A DNA stretch of 64,000 nt from Leptodactylus fallax. Taxonomy: Eukaryota; Chordata; Amphibia; Anura; Leptodactylidae. The stretch covers positions 9,799,501-9,863,500 of the forward strand of contig CAMRHE010000028.1 in assembly GCA_947044405.1 (NCBI GenBank), in the 5' to 3' direction. This document shows, in pieces, positions 22,610 to 35,059 of the stretch (the first letter of the stretch is position 1; every line of letters begins with the position of its first letter). The position numbers and the translations under genes are program-made. The notes beneath the pieces are model-generated. The model had not been told where the DNA came from and did no database searches. It worked only from the letters and a program-made list of their open reading frames with translations.

Positions 22610-23338
22610 TCATGTACACTACATCAAGCTTCTGCTTTTTCTCATTCCTCTGGAATTTCTTTAATTCTGCCACACTCCAGAACTTTTTGAATTCCTTTAT
22701 ACATCTCAATCTTGTGCTCTATAGAGATAGTTACTACGCTTGTTTTAGAAATATCTATAGCCTAAGTCAGTCATTTCAGCCTTATGTGCTGGCAACCAGG
22801 GACCACTGCTGAAAATACATAAGAAAGAATATTATCATTACTATTTATTATATTCCTCTACCTTTTACTTTAATGTGGACAGATGAACATGAATTAAAAT
22901 GACCCGCGCTATACTTACTGTAGGTTTCTTGCAGAATTTGCTGCCTGTGAGATGTACAGATACAAGGTCACTTTGTAGTCACAATGAACATATTGTCCTA
23001 CTAATATAGCATGGAATATACTGGTATATACTATGCTATATAGTGATTTAAGTATGCTTCAAGGAAAAAATTGTATCAGAGCACCTCGATAAATTAATAA
23101 ATTGGATTGATAAAGATGAAAAAAAATCAACAACAATTTCACATGTAGTAATGGTATACTTGTCGTTGGAGACAGCTGCTGCACATTCCAGGGACCAAAC
23201 AACATTGAGTCGATGGTATTACAATGGCCAAGTAGTATGTAGAAAAAACTGGAATAAGGGATCGTGCACTGCTGAAGTGGCAAATGAAATATGCAGGAGG
23301 AGGAACAGTTGTATGATAATATTCCTTTATTGGTTCTT
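22610..23338. other. gene-free sequence, nothing recognised
   Basis: No gene was found. The stretch from about 23100 may belong to the same old retroelement as the hammerhead-like motif that follows. Confidence 0.3.
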
Positions 23339-23348
23339 ACAAAACAGC

Positions 23349-23390
23349 CAACGCGTTTCGACGCTCAACTGGCGTCTTTGTCAGGCCAAC
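23349..23390 (-). ncRNA. hammerhead-ribozyme-like motif
   Basis: On the minus strand the order is CTGACAA, a perfect 5-bp stem (GACGC/GCGTC) with loop, then GAAAC-GCG-TT. This is the arrangement of a hammerhead with a minimal third stem as known from Penelope-like elements. The first box differs from CTGATGA at two bases and the outer stem pairs poorly, so it is probably a relic. Confidence 0.35.
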
Positions 23391-24287
23391 TATACAAACA
23401 ATACAATAAAATACAATACATGTAATAGATGGAGAACGTATAATATAAATAATCGTACTTTGTAATGATACCATTTATTAGTCCATCAATGTACTGGGAA
23501 GCTGGGGAAAAATTCTGAATGGGGTGGAATTAGAGAAAAACTGCAATTGAACAATTTTCTTATAGATTTCATTTTTAAAGCATTTACTTTACAGTAAGAA
23601 TGATAGATTCCTTATATTCTTTGGGTTAGTAGAATTACAGTGATACCAAATTTATATAGTTTTGTTATGTTGTAATACCTTTACAAAAATCAAAATCTTT
23701 AAAAAAAGGAAAAAAAAGTTTAGTCTCTATATTCTGACAGCCTTTACTTTTTTATGTTTCTGCTTACAGAGATGTGTAGGGTGTTTTGTTTTTGTTTTTT
23801 TTGCGAGACACATTTTTGGGAAATATCTGGTATTTCATCACTTTCATTCAATTTTTTTGGAGATGCAAAATGGGGTAAAAAAGCAATTTGGAAAGTCAGA
23901 TTTTTAAACCCCTATGGTGTTTACTGTGTGGGAGAAATATTTTGTAGATTTTTATAGTTCGACATTTTTTAACACAGCCGGGTTATTAGGAATTACTATG
24001 TAGTCTTCTTCTGACAGAAATGATTCATTCAATTCTGTGACTGCTGTCTCCCTCATTCTTCTCCTACTCCATCGCCTTTCTTAGACTTCATTGTAAACTG
24101 ACACTGCTTGTGTGCGGAGTACAGGAGAGAATCACTCAGATAAGGAATAAGGAATAAGGAAAGGAGAAGTACTCATAGACATATTGCAAAATGTGTTCCC
24201 TTCACCTGCAGTATTGATGCATGAAAAAATAAAATTTTACTAATAAAAGTTTACTTATGCTTTAACATCAGTGTTTAAAGAAGTCAG
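23391..24287. other. gene-free sequence, nothing recognised
   Basis: AT-rich DNA. Overlapping open frames at 23662-23957 are Phe/Lys/Cys-rich, without motifs. Confidence 0.35.
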
Positions 24288-24440
24288 ACCCATAGATATA
24301 AGAGTATGTCAATGTCACCTCCTTGAAGAACCTTGACCCATAGATATGAATATTTCAATGTCTACCTTCTTGAAGAGCCTTGACCCATAGATACAGTATA
24401 AGAGTATGTCAATGACCACCTCCTTGAAGAGCCTTGAAAC
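24288..24440. repeat. short tandem repeat, about 3 copies of a 60-75 bp unit
   Basis: Three copies of GACCCATAGATA followed by a CTCCTTGAAGAGCCTTGA-type segment, with indels between them. Confidence 0.7.
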
Positions 24441-24485
24441 ATATAACAGCAGGATAAGGGAAGGTTGTTTAGCCTGGGATACATA

Positions 24486-25414
<929 letters not shown>

Positions 25415-25416
25415 TA

Positions 25417-25807
25417 GTAGCTGAAAATACACATTACATGATTGTGAGCTGAACCTGTTTAATTTTGGTGGGACTGGGCAAACATCTGATGTGTATGGGG
25501 ACCTCCTGATGTATCTTCGAGGACATATGTTGGGGGAGATAAAGATCAGGTAATTGGAATCCAATCTTTTGTTCTTTGAGAGAGCTATCTGGCAACAACT
25601 TACTCCCCTTTCCGAATTCATGGCACATGGATGCTAAGCCAAGTGTGCATGTGTATATGGTGGATCAGGTGAAATAACTGTCAGCTAAATGAGCATTCAT
25701 TCAACAGTTACCTTATTTGTATGACCAGCATTACATACAGAATAGTCATAGGTGAGCATTTAGTATTTTTCTTGCAAGCTTATTGAACGTTTTCCTCTTT
25801 AAATATT
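25417..25807. other. gene-free sequence, nothing recognised
   Basis: No feature was seen between the Tc1 remnant and the long palindrome. Confidence 0.35.
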
Positions 25808-26079
25808 CAAGTAGTGGTAGGGTGATGTACCCCAAAAAAACACGGGTGTACCAGGGCTGGTCCAGTCAAGTACTTTTATTTAGATCAGACACACTACGGG
25901 TTTCGGACAGCAAAAAGCCTTTTTCAAGTGTATAAAAATGACATCTCTTTATACACTTGAAAAAAAGGCTTCTTGCTGCCCGAAATGCGTAGTGTGCCTG
26001 ATCTTAATAAAAGTACTTGACTGGACCAGCGCTGGTATACCCGTGTTTTTTTGGGGGTACATCACCCTGCCACTACTTG
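25808..26079. repeat. 272-bp near-perfect palindrome
   Basis: Arms of about 130 bp pair from CAAGTAGTGGTAGGGTGATG on the left to its complement ending CCACTACTTG on the right, with only a few mismatches and a short centre near 25945. Each arm contains a CGAAA and CTTGAAAAA arrangement loosely like the hammerhead-type motif at 23349-23390. It could be a foldback element or a head-to-head retroelement fragment. Confidence 0.85.
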
Positions 26080-27298
26080 GATCTTTGCGACGTGGGATCC
26101 GTACCACGAGAAGGAGGTGCCCAGCTGCTATAAGAGTCCGACTTCCAGTTGGAAATCATCTGATATGCCCTCCAAGCAGTTGTGAGTTCATCACAACTGC
26201 ACAAGGTGAGAACCTTTACATCGTTTCGACCATATTTGATTGCCTTAACAATATTACGCTATTGGCGCTTGCCGCTGTGTTTTTTTCTCTTTTCGGTGTT
26301 CCTCTGTAAATAGACCCCAGACACTATTACAGATTATCTGGAGACAGGGCCAAAAGGATTTAATGTACACAAGTATACAGGTCTTAATACAATCCAGTGT
26401 AAGAAGTCTTAAAAAAGACTAATGCTGAATATGGTGACTTTGGAGCTGCAAACCCTTGCCACCTGAATGGAATCCAAATATTTCAGAATGTATTGGCCAT
26501 ATTAAAGACCATGTTGTGTACACCTCATTCCTCCCATTACATTGTAAGAACAAGCATAGGAAATAACAATCTTACACTTACTGCCCATATATTAAATATG
26601 CCAAGATTGTATAAATTATTCATATAACTTTCTCATTTTTTTCCCTGCTGAGCAGAATGTTATATCAATCATCAGTAAACTGGTAGGTAATGAGTAATAA
26701 ACTCTTCTCCCAAACAATGAAATGCAATCTAAACTATTTTAAATATTGCCGGGATCGTAACCTCAGCAATGAGACGCTGGATCGGGAATGAATTCATTAC
26801 AGCCTACAGTTTGTCACAGGTAAGGTGAATTTCTACATTCTATGAGGAAAAAAATACAATATGTCCCTCGATGGTGATGAGTTTTATTCTGCAATACGAT
26901 TTGTAAAATCATCATTACACATACATCTCCCAGTAATAAGTGACATATTGGATTAAACATGCCAGTCAAAAGTCATTAAGCTGCTAATGACATCCTGCTG
27001 GAAGTCTTATTTAGGATTATTGCAATGCTTTTACTTCTACTCTCCGATGCAAATTACGGAATGTTTTCAAAACACATCAGACAAATAAAATTCAGGATAA
27101 TGATACAAAGAAAGCGTAAATGAATCCTGTAAAAGAAGGAATAATAAAGCACAGCTGTAGCAACAAAGGTGTAGCTAGAGGAGGAAGCTGCATGTGAGCC
27201 CTGATGCTCAAGAGGGATCAAAGGCTTCTCTGCTCCATGAGGAGACACACTAGTATCAGAAGTGACAATGTTATATCCCTATTTACCAAGATGGCACT
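26080..27298. other. gene-free sequence with a candidate conserved block at 26740-27060
   Basis: No exon or element was found. The block at 26740-27060 is single-copy in this window, moderately AT-rich and rich in words such as CATTAAGCTGCTAATGAC, a texture typical of conserved non-coding DNA. The call rests on composition alone. Confidence 0.3.
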
Positions 27299-27306
27299 AT
27301 CTATAC

Positions 27307-28457
27307 CCGTGATGGCGAACCTATGGCACACGTGCCAGAGAAGGCACGCAGAGCCCTCTCAGTTGGCACCCGCGCCGTCGCCATGATCGCTCACTAACCG
27401 GGAATCCGGTACAGGATTCCCGGTTAGTGAGCGATCGCTTCTTTCAGCTGTATGTGCATATGTACATACAGATGAAAGCTGTCACTGTAGGCCACGGTCC
27501 GTGGCTTACACTGATTGCAGAATGTGACCTCTGTCTCAACGCAGGCGCGATGATGTCATTCATCAGCGCCTGTGAACAGAAAAAGGAGGACGCTCTTCGT
27601 GGGACTGGGTGAGTAACATAAACTACTGTGTGGGGGCCTACCGTGGAGCATATACTACTGTATGGGGGACACTGAAGCATCTAATACTGTATGGGGGACA
27701 CTGAAGCATCTAATACTGTGTGGGGGACACTGAAGCATCTAATACTGTATGGGGGACACTGAAGCATCTAATACTGTATGGGGGACACTGAAGCATCTAA
27801 TACTGTATGGGGGACACTGAAGCATCTAATACTGTATGGGGGACACTGAAGCATCTAATACTGTATGGGGGACACTGAAGCATCTAATACTGTATGGGGG
27901 ACACTGAAGCATATACTACTGTATGGGGGACACTGAAGCATCTAATACTGTATGGGGGACACTGAAGCATCTAATACTGTATGGGGGACACTGAAGCATC
28001 TAATACTGTATGGGGGACACTGAAGCATATACTACTGTGTGGGGGACACTGAAGCATCTAATACTGTGTGGGGGGGGGGACACTGATGCATCTAATACTA
28101 TATGGGGGACACTGAAGCATATACTACTGTATGGGGGACACTGAAGCATCTAATACTATATGGGGGACACTGAAGCATATACTACTGTATGGGGGACACT
28201 GTGAAGCATCTAATACTGTCTGGGGGCCACTGTGGAGCGCATTGTACTGTGTGATGCCCTTCACTATTTATATCACACAGTATCTGTTTTATAGCAGACA
28301 TGTGATATTATTACAGGCTGTAATAACATTGCACGGTCAATAGAAAACAGATCCTGGTTAATTTAAGGTTAAATTGCCGTGTTGGCACTTTGCGATAATT
28401 TAGTGGGTTTTGGGTTGCATTTTGGGCACTTGGTCACTAAAAGGTTCGCCATCACTG
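27307..28457. mobile_element. non-autonomous hAT element 3, 1151 bp
   Basis: The perfect 8-bp duplication ATCTATAC (27299-27306 and 28458-28465) flanks ends CCGTGATGGCGAACCT and, in reverse complement, CAGTGATGGCGAACCT. These ends resemble, from memory, a vertebrate hAT family of the SPIN/OC1/hAT1 group known for horizontal transfer; I cannot confirm which. The inside has a palindrome (27375-27435), a CRE-like TGATGTCA centre at 27551-27558, a splice-donor word GGGTGAGTAA at 27608 and a 29-bp minisatellite filling half of the element. It is non-coding. Confidence 0.92.
27627..28253. repeat. minisatellite, 29 bp unit, about 21 copies, inside hAT element 3
   Basis: The unit contains GGGGGACACTGAAGCATCTA and ATACTGTAT, with occasional CATATACTACTG variants. 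It is related to the 30-31 bp units in the other hAT elements. Confidence 0.94.
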
Positions 28458-28589
28458 ATCTATACTATACTATACTATACTATTATATAGATAGCACCTA
28501 ATTCTAGAACTAGGCTATAGACCCAAAGATTTGGCATCCATATGAATCATCTTCCATTTTATTTAACCACTTGCTAAGTGCCTGTTGAA

Positions 28590-28820
28590 GTGCCTGCGTT
28601 CGGATTTCCGTTCTTTGGGTTCACTTGGGGACCAAAAAAATGGAAACCCATGCTTAAAAAGCGGTTACCCGCGAAAACCTGCAGAACCCAAAGACTATAA
28701 TGGGGTCCACCGGGTTTCTGCCCACAAAATGTGGAGAGAAAAGTCAGGCTTTCGTATTTTTCAAGTGGAACGGGGAATGGAATCCCCGAGCGCTCACTGT
28801 GTGCAGATATGAACCTAACC
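28590..28820. repeat. dispersed repeat, copy 2 of 2
   Basis: This is homologous to 1381-1600 (shared GCGGTTACC and AGACTATAATGGGG) but diverged. The ends are not defined. Confidence 0.5.
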
Positions 28821-29165
28821 TTAGTTACTGCATGAGATTGTGCAGCTTCCAGAGAGGGGCAGTGGCAGCCAGACTTGTCAGAGATAAAGCAGTGGTGGTT
28901 TACTACCTCCCCTACCTTCCTGATCATTGTATACACATGATGCGACTTTTCCCTGGCTCGGCAATTATGTGATCCACGAGGTTTCGGGAACTGCAGGAGC
29001 TGCTGGGCCCTTGAGCACCCAGATAAGCTTGGTAGTAAATGCAAGGAGGCTCTATTCATCTTGTAACTGGAGCTAATGTATCTACAGAGTCATAGGGGAA
29101 ATCAGAAAAAAAAAAAATGCTAAAATATCACCCAAAGGTCTATTATGACCTTATGAGGGGCAAAA
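28821..29165. repeat. dispersed repeat related to 45600-46020
   Basis: Shared ordered words include TACTACCTCCCCT or TTACCTCCCCTGCC, CCTGATC, GGAGCTGCTGGG or GAGCTGCTGGGTCCT, and a closing AAAGGTCTATTATGACCTTATG before an A-rich tail. At 45542-46459 the same sequence lies in a TTAA-bounded element, so this copy is probably a decayed member. Confidence 0.55.
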
Positions 29166-29169
29166 TGTG

Positions 29170-29345
29170 TAAAAAAAAAAAAAATGCGGAAATGCTGGAG
29201 ATTTCCCTATAGGTACGAGTATAATAGAGACAGAAAGTCTGCAGAGGAAAACTCTGCAGACTTTCTGTGAAAAATGCTGTAGAAAAAACAGCAATGCGTT
29301 TCCGCCGCGGTCTTTTCCCAAACGGTTTTTGCCCATGGCTCACTA
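29170..29345. repeat. dispersed repeat, middle copy of three
   Basis: A member of the family at 15600-15735 and 54550-54705. This copy contains an inverted pair, AGACAGAAAGTCTGCAGAG against CTCTGCAGACTTTCTGTG, making a strong hairpin at 29228-29270. Confidence 0.55.
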
Positions 29346-30132
29346 CATGGGGCATTAACCTAAATTTTATATTTACACTCAGAATAATTAATTACATTTA
29401 CAGTTCTAGATAATAAATCATCTTTTTTAATATATTGTGCACTTTATTTTCTATTTATAACATTTTCAATGGAGCGGTCATATTGACAAACACACAACTT
29501 AATTTATTTCATGTACATACTGTACATCAAGGTATGTGCTCATTTAAAAGGAATTTTGGCCAGTTTTTTTTTATTCTAGATTTTTATTCTATTTTCTGTA
29601 CATCATTATGGGGTCGACCATCTTGCTTGAGCTTCTCTTCTGCTCTGTCAAAAGTATTTGGTGATCTACTTTACAGCACTCTCATAGTCATAGACAGCAA
29701 TAGACTGAAGCCGACTCATTGAGGTGCATGGGAGAGTTTTCTAGACATGCTAGGTGCAGAGGGGGGTAGATAAGCTGTGACATTATCTATGGAGGTCTTA
29801 TCTTCTATTGTATTCTGGTCTGTAATGTAAATGACGTTACTTCTGTAAAGAAAACCCCTGTAGAACTGGCAAATGTCAGGTTATTATTAGGATTAATGGC
29901 CAGAGTGAAAATTGAAGGATTTAGTACTTTTTTTTTTCATTTTAAACAGAGTGACATGGAAAATTCTTTAAAATGTTGTCAAAAATTCTTAAAAACATGT
30001 TTAATGTGACAACTTGGTTAAAAAAATAGAACATATTTCTGACTACATATTCCCTTTAATGGTAGCTGAAAAGCATGGAAGTCCGTTGGCAGAAATGTCT
30101 CATAGATTATTACAATTTCCAGGGAGGGATGG
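29346..30132. other. gene-free sequence, nothing recognised
   Basis: AT-rich DNA without gene or element boundary. Confidence 0.35.
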
Positions 30133-30831
30133 CGTACAGCCAGGGTCGGACTCAGTGTCGGACTGGGATGTCTAGGGCCCACCAGTGGAATTGTTTCTAG
30201 GGGCCCCGAGCCCCGACTATTAGTCCTCATGTCATGGGGGCCCGATCGGGATCCTAACCATCCCGATCGGGCCCCTGACCAGAGGCGTAACGATCGCGGT
30301 CGCAGGGGGTGCGACCGCGACCGGGCTCAGCGGGGTACGGGGCCCGCAGCCAGCTGGAGATGGCCGGGGCCCCGGGCCACTATGATAGCAGTTCCCCGAC
30401 CGCTATACATAATGTTATTGGAAAGGGGCCCTGGCATATTGCAAGCCCCTTTCCAATAGATGGCAGCCCAGGGCAGGTGACTCAAAATAATAAACACATA
30501 TTCTCACCTCTCCTGGGCGCAGCGTCCTCTCCAGCGCTCCTCCATCATGTGACTGAAGCCTGTGATTAGGCCCCAGCGGTCACATGGGGCGCGGTCGCGT
30601 AATGACGTCAGTGCTCCCCACGTGACCGCTGAGGCCCAATCATAGGCCTCAGCAGCGACATCGGAAGAGGGTCTGAAGACGGCAGGATGGAGCGAGGATG
30701 CCAAGGAAAGGTAAAGCAAGGTGAGTATGAGAGTTTGTTATTTTTAATCACTTCCCCTGGGCCTCCGATTATTATACTCTGGGGTCTGAGGAGACCCCAA
30801 AGTATAATAATAGCACTGAAGCGGAGGGGGC

Positions 30832-31137
30832 TATTGGGCGCATATAATACTGGGTGGGAGCCACTGTGGAGCTTATAATACTGGGTGGGGGCCACTGTGG
30901 AGCTTATAATACTGGATGGGGGCCCCTGTAGAGAGCATATAATAAGGATGGGGGCCACTGTAGAGAGCATATAATACTGGGTGGGGGCCCCTGTAGAGAG
31001 CATATAATACTGGGTGGGGGCCACTGTAGAGCTTATAATACTGGGTGGGGGCCACTGTAGAGCTTATAATACTGGGTGGGGGCCACTGTGGCGCTTATAA
31101 TACAGGGGTGGGGGCCACTGTGGAGCTTATACTCCAT
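30832..31137. repeat. minisatellite, 31-33 bp unit, about 9-10 copies, inside hAT element 4
   Basis: The unit contains GGTGGGGGCCACTGTAGAG and TTATAATACTGG. It is a variant of the motif seen in hAT elements 2, 3 and 7. Confidence 0.92.
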
Positions 31138-31146
31138 ACAGTGGCT

Positions 31147-31576
31147 CCTTCATTTTTTTTAAATTACGCCGGGGCAGGTGAAAAAAACAAAACAAAACAA
31201 AAAAAAACCCCAAACTTTCTCTCCTGTCCCCAGTGTCTCCCAGCGCGGTTCGGTCCTGCAGTTTTGTTGTTTTCTTCCAGCTGAAGTTCCCCCTGCACGG
31301 GACTACCTGTGACGTCACGTGACCCCTGATGCCAATCAGCGGCCTAAGGGAAGGGACCTGGGACGTCACAGCCAGTGAGGAATTCCAGCAAAAAGAAGAC
31401 AGTGGAGCTGCAGGACTGGACTGTGCTAGGAGGACACCAGAGCACCGGAGACAGATGAATATGTTTAGTGTTTTTTTTTTTTTGTTTTTGTTTTGGGGGT
31501 GGGGGAGTAGGGGGGATTCACCTCTCCCAGACTAATTATTAAAAAAGAAAAAAATTATACTGGACAACCTCTTTAA
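31147..31576. mobile_element. palindromic TTAA-type MITE, left end truncated
   Basis: The right end reads CTGGACAACCTCTTTAA and the arms pair (GGGGCAGGTGAAAAAAAC on the left, TTCACCTCTCCCAGACTAAT on the right), but the outer left terminus is missing. It is related to the complete copy at 43701-44094. A TGACGTCA lies at 31310-31317 near the centre. Confidence 0.65.
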
Positions 31577-31610
31577 AGTGTGGCGCATTAGGGGGGCCCT
31601 GGGGGGTATA

Positions 31611-32029
31611 TTAAAGGGGTTGTCCAGGCATAATTTGTTATGGTTTATCCTCAGGATAGACCATAGATACCTGATCTGTAGGGGGCTGACCCCGGACTGA
31701 TCAGCTGTATAGAGCTACTTCTGGCACCTGTCCTGTACACAATACAGTTCCAGAAGCAGAAAGCTCTGTCCACTGTGTATTAGCCGGGCACCTTCACTGC
31801 ATCTCTACACTAATTGAAGTCAGTAGGAGCTGAGCTGCAGTGAAGGCGCTGGGCTGCTATACAGCGGATGGAGCTTTCTGCTTCCGGCCCTGTGTTGTGT
31901 ACAGAACGGGCTCCGGAAGTGGCTCCGAACAGCTGATAGGGCCATGTGTCAGCCCCCTACCGATCAGGTATTTATGGCCTATCCTGAGCATAGGCCATAA
32001 AAAAGATTAACCCTGGACAACCCCTTTAA
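31611..32029. mobile_element. palindromic TTAA-flanked MITE (T2/Kolobok-like), complete
   Basis: TTAAAGGGGTTGTCCAGG at the left pairs with CCTGGACAACCCCTTTAA at the right, with TTAA at both ends. Inner arms pair around the GATCAGGTATTTATGGCC and ATAGATACCTGATC words. It is non-coding and nested in hAT element 4. Confidence 0.88.
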
Positions 32030-32202
32030 TATGCATCACACAGTTTAATGTCCCCCCCACAGGATGTTAGCTCCCATCACTGCTCCCACACAATATAATG
32101 ACCCCATCACTGTTCCCCATACAGTATGGGGGACCAGTCAAGAGACCACTATGTGGGGGGACCAGTGAAGTGACCATAGAAATATTTGGCCCAGACAACC
32201 CC

Positions 32203-32497
32203 TTAAAATAGGTTGTCCATAAACTGGAGCGACCACTGTGTCGGTCGCCACGGAGGTGTAAAAATAAGAAATTTTTTTTTAAAAAAGTATACTCGCCTGT
32301 CCCCAGAACCCTGATGTCCCCTGCCTGTGTCTGTTCGGTCTCATGGCGGCGCCTCATTTCTGGAAATCCTGTACCTAATTGGTCTCAGCGATCACATGAG
32401 GTGCAGGACTCCCAGCAAGGAGTCGCCGGCATTATTTTTTACTTTACACCTCCCGCCAGCTACATTGGTTGCTCCAATGCCTGGACAACCTCTTTAA
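32203..32497. mobile_element. palindromic TTAA-flanked MITE
   Basis: The left end is TTAAAATAGGTTGTCCATAA and the right end is CCTGGACAACCTCTTTAA. It is homologous to 46456-46797, which sits at the same place in hAT element 6, so it inserted before those two copies separated. Confidence 0.8.
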
Positions 32498-32857
32498 AGG
32501 ATTTATCCATCTTTCTAATATTGATGGCCTGTCCTTAGGATAGGCCATCAATATTACATCTGCGATGATACAACAGCCAGGACCTCTGCAGATCAGCTTT
32601 TCCAGGACAGTGCGGCTACAGGTAAAGATAACAATTCTTGGAGCCACGCTGCTTACTTGCCATACAAGGTGTAGCAGTAGGTTTAGGTAGTGCAGTGGTG
32701 CACATGGTATAGTGGTTGAGCAGCGTGGCTCCCAACATGTTATTACCTTTAGCCGCCCTGTCTCAGTACTGCAGATCTGCAGGGGTCCTGATGGTGGGCC
32801 CCTAGAAACAATTCCACTGGTGGGCCCTAGACATCCCAGTCCAACACTGCGTACAGC

Positions 32858-34142
32858 CCCTCACCCAGAGACCAGGGGAGTTGCATCTGTTTGTACAGTG
32901 TCGCTGTCCTATCTTATCTAGGCTTTCAGCAGTACAATAGAGCTGCCATTACCTCACCGAGTCCCTGATGATAATGAGATGATTCTCCTCATCATCCTAT
33001 GCCTGTATATACCGCAAAGTTGACAACTGAGCTATGGAGCAGGAAACATCAGCCTATTGTGACTGCTCTTGAGGTCAGTGCAATATTTCAAGATTTTATT
33101 CTGTGGAAAGTCACAAAAAAACCCCCCCCAAAAAAACCCATCAAACATATTTAAAAATATTTTAATAATATTATTATTATAATTATAATATTATTATAAT
33201 AATATTCTTAAAAAAACAAACAAACTATGTTTTAAATAATATGTCACTTTCTGATGATGCATTCTAATTAATCATTTTTGTTCTATTTTGATGCATACAG
33301 CTCTATGTACTACCAATCAAGCTAATAGATGGATCTTAGTAGACATTTGTTTATTTACATAAATAGTCTCTGAAGTTCCAACAAACTTTGTATAAATGAT
33401 TAGAAGAGGTGATTATAAGAGCCTTTATAATATATCTTATGAGAGAGAAATGCCTCTCTCTGCTTTTATCAGGCTTCTCTCCTTCCCTGCTCCCCTTCCA
33501 CTAATAAAATGAGTTTCACTGTGAAAATCACTGCTCTGTCAGTCTTGAAATTGAGACTGCAGGTCACATGAATCAGATGAATCATGTCTAATGAAGTCTA
33601 TGGAGAGGGAGGAGTGGCCAAGAAATGCAGGAGATATGAGAAGGAAGACAGCCTCAGTCTGGTGCGGGAGCTAAATAAGAGCTTTCAATCACAAGCAAAG
33701 CACTTTGCTCACATCTGTACAGGTCAGTACTTCCCTATGTATGTCCTTCATGTTCCTGGGACTGTTTTTGAGTGAGAGAGAGTTATTATTTGAGCAGACA
33801 CTCATGTAATCACTGTGACGTTTATGACAGTAAGTCTCCATAAAGCAGTTCAGAGAGGAATGCAAATAACAGATACAGCATGCAGAGGGGGAAGCTGCTA
33901 AGAACCACTTAATATAAGTCATATAATGGCCAGAAATATTGTTAACCCCACCTCCCCCACATACACACACATATATAACAGTATATATAGAAAGTCACCT
34001 AAAATGACAGGAATGCTTTAAAGAGAATCTGCCAGTTGATTTCTGTCATCCCATCTGAGAAGCTGAGCATAGAGAGACAAAGAGAGTCCTGAATACCCTG
34101 CCCACACACAGTGATTGAAAGCTCCCTCTGTATCAAAGCACT
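32858..34142. other. gene-free sequence, nothing recognised
   Basis: An AT-palindromic tract lies at 33150-33215 and a T2-like lone end (TTTAAAGAGAATCTGCC) near 34018. No gene was seen. Confidence 0.35.
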
Positions 34143-35059
34143 CAGCTGCTCTCATCTCATATAACCCTATATATCACAGAGCTCAGCTTCTCTCCTCTAT
34201 CATATAACCCTATATATCACAGAGCTCAGCTTCTCTCCTCTATCATATAACCCTATATATCACATAGCTCAGCTTCTCTCCTCTATCATATAACCCTATA
34301 TATCACAGAGCTCAGCTTCTCTCCTCTATCATATAACCCTATATATCACAGAGCTCAGCTTCTCTCCCTCTATCATATAACCCTATATATCACAGAGCTC
34401 AGCTTCTCTCCTCTATCATATAACCCTATATATCACAGAGCTCAGCTTCTCTCCTCTATCATATAACCCTATATATCACAGAGCTCAGCTTCTCTCCTCT
34501 ATCATATAACCCTATATATCACAGAGCTCAGCTTCTCTCCTCTATCATATAACCCTATATATCACAGAGCTCAGCTTCTCTCCCTCTATCATATAACCCT
34601 ATATATCACAGAGCTCAGCTTCTCTCCCTCTATCATATAACCCTATATATCACAGAGCTCAGCTTCTCTCCTCTATCATATAACCCTATATATCACAGAG
34701 CTCAGCTTCTCTCCTCTATCATATACCCTATATATCACAGAGCTCAGCTTCTCTCCCTCTATCATATAACCCTATATATCACAGAGCTCAGCTTCTCTCC
34801 TCTATCATATAACCCTATATATCACAGAGCTCAGCTTCTCTCCTCTATCATATAACCCTATATATCACATAGCTCAGCTTCTCTCCTCTATCATATATCC
34901 CTATATATCACAGAGCTCAGCTTCTCTCCTCTATCGTATAACCCTATATATCACAGAGCTCAGCTTCTCTCCTCTATTGTATAACCCTATATATCACAGA
35001 GCTCAGCTTCTCTCCTCTATCATATAACCCTATATATCACAGAGCTCAGCTTCTCTCCT
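34143..35059. repeat. minisatellite, 43 bp unit, about 21 copies
   Basis: The unit contains CAGAGCTCAGCTTCTCTCCT and CTATCATATAACCCTATATA. Copies differ mainly by CTCC versus CTCCC and single substitutions, so the array is young or well homogenised. Confidence 0.95.

Larger units (their letters stand above)
30141..32849. mobile_element. non-autonomous hAT element 4, 2709 bp, with nested MITEs
   Basis: An 8-bp duplication CGTACAGC (30133-30140 and 32850-32857; an equally good register is GCGTACAG one base earlier) flanks terminal repeats. The right end in reverse complement starts CAGTGTTGGACTGGGATGTC. The left end has the same text at 30153, preceded by a partial repeat CAGGGTCGGACT. About 50 bp of both ends match. 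Inside are a CRE palindrome (TGACGTCA at 30603-30610), outward splice-donor words (30501-30510 and 30718-30726), a TATTATACTC hairpin, a minisatellite and three TTAA-type MITEs. The right 650 bp match the right end of hAT element 6. It is non-coding. Confidence 0.9.

Noticed and set aside
30229..30569. Arg/Pro-rich frames as possible exons
   Set aside because: They lie in the GC-rich palindromic core of a hAT element and have no conserved motif.
34143..35059. CRISPR-like array
   Set aside because: Units are directly tandem with no unique spacers, and the sequence is eukaryotic minisatellite.
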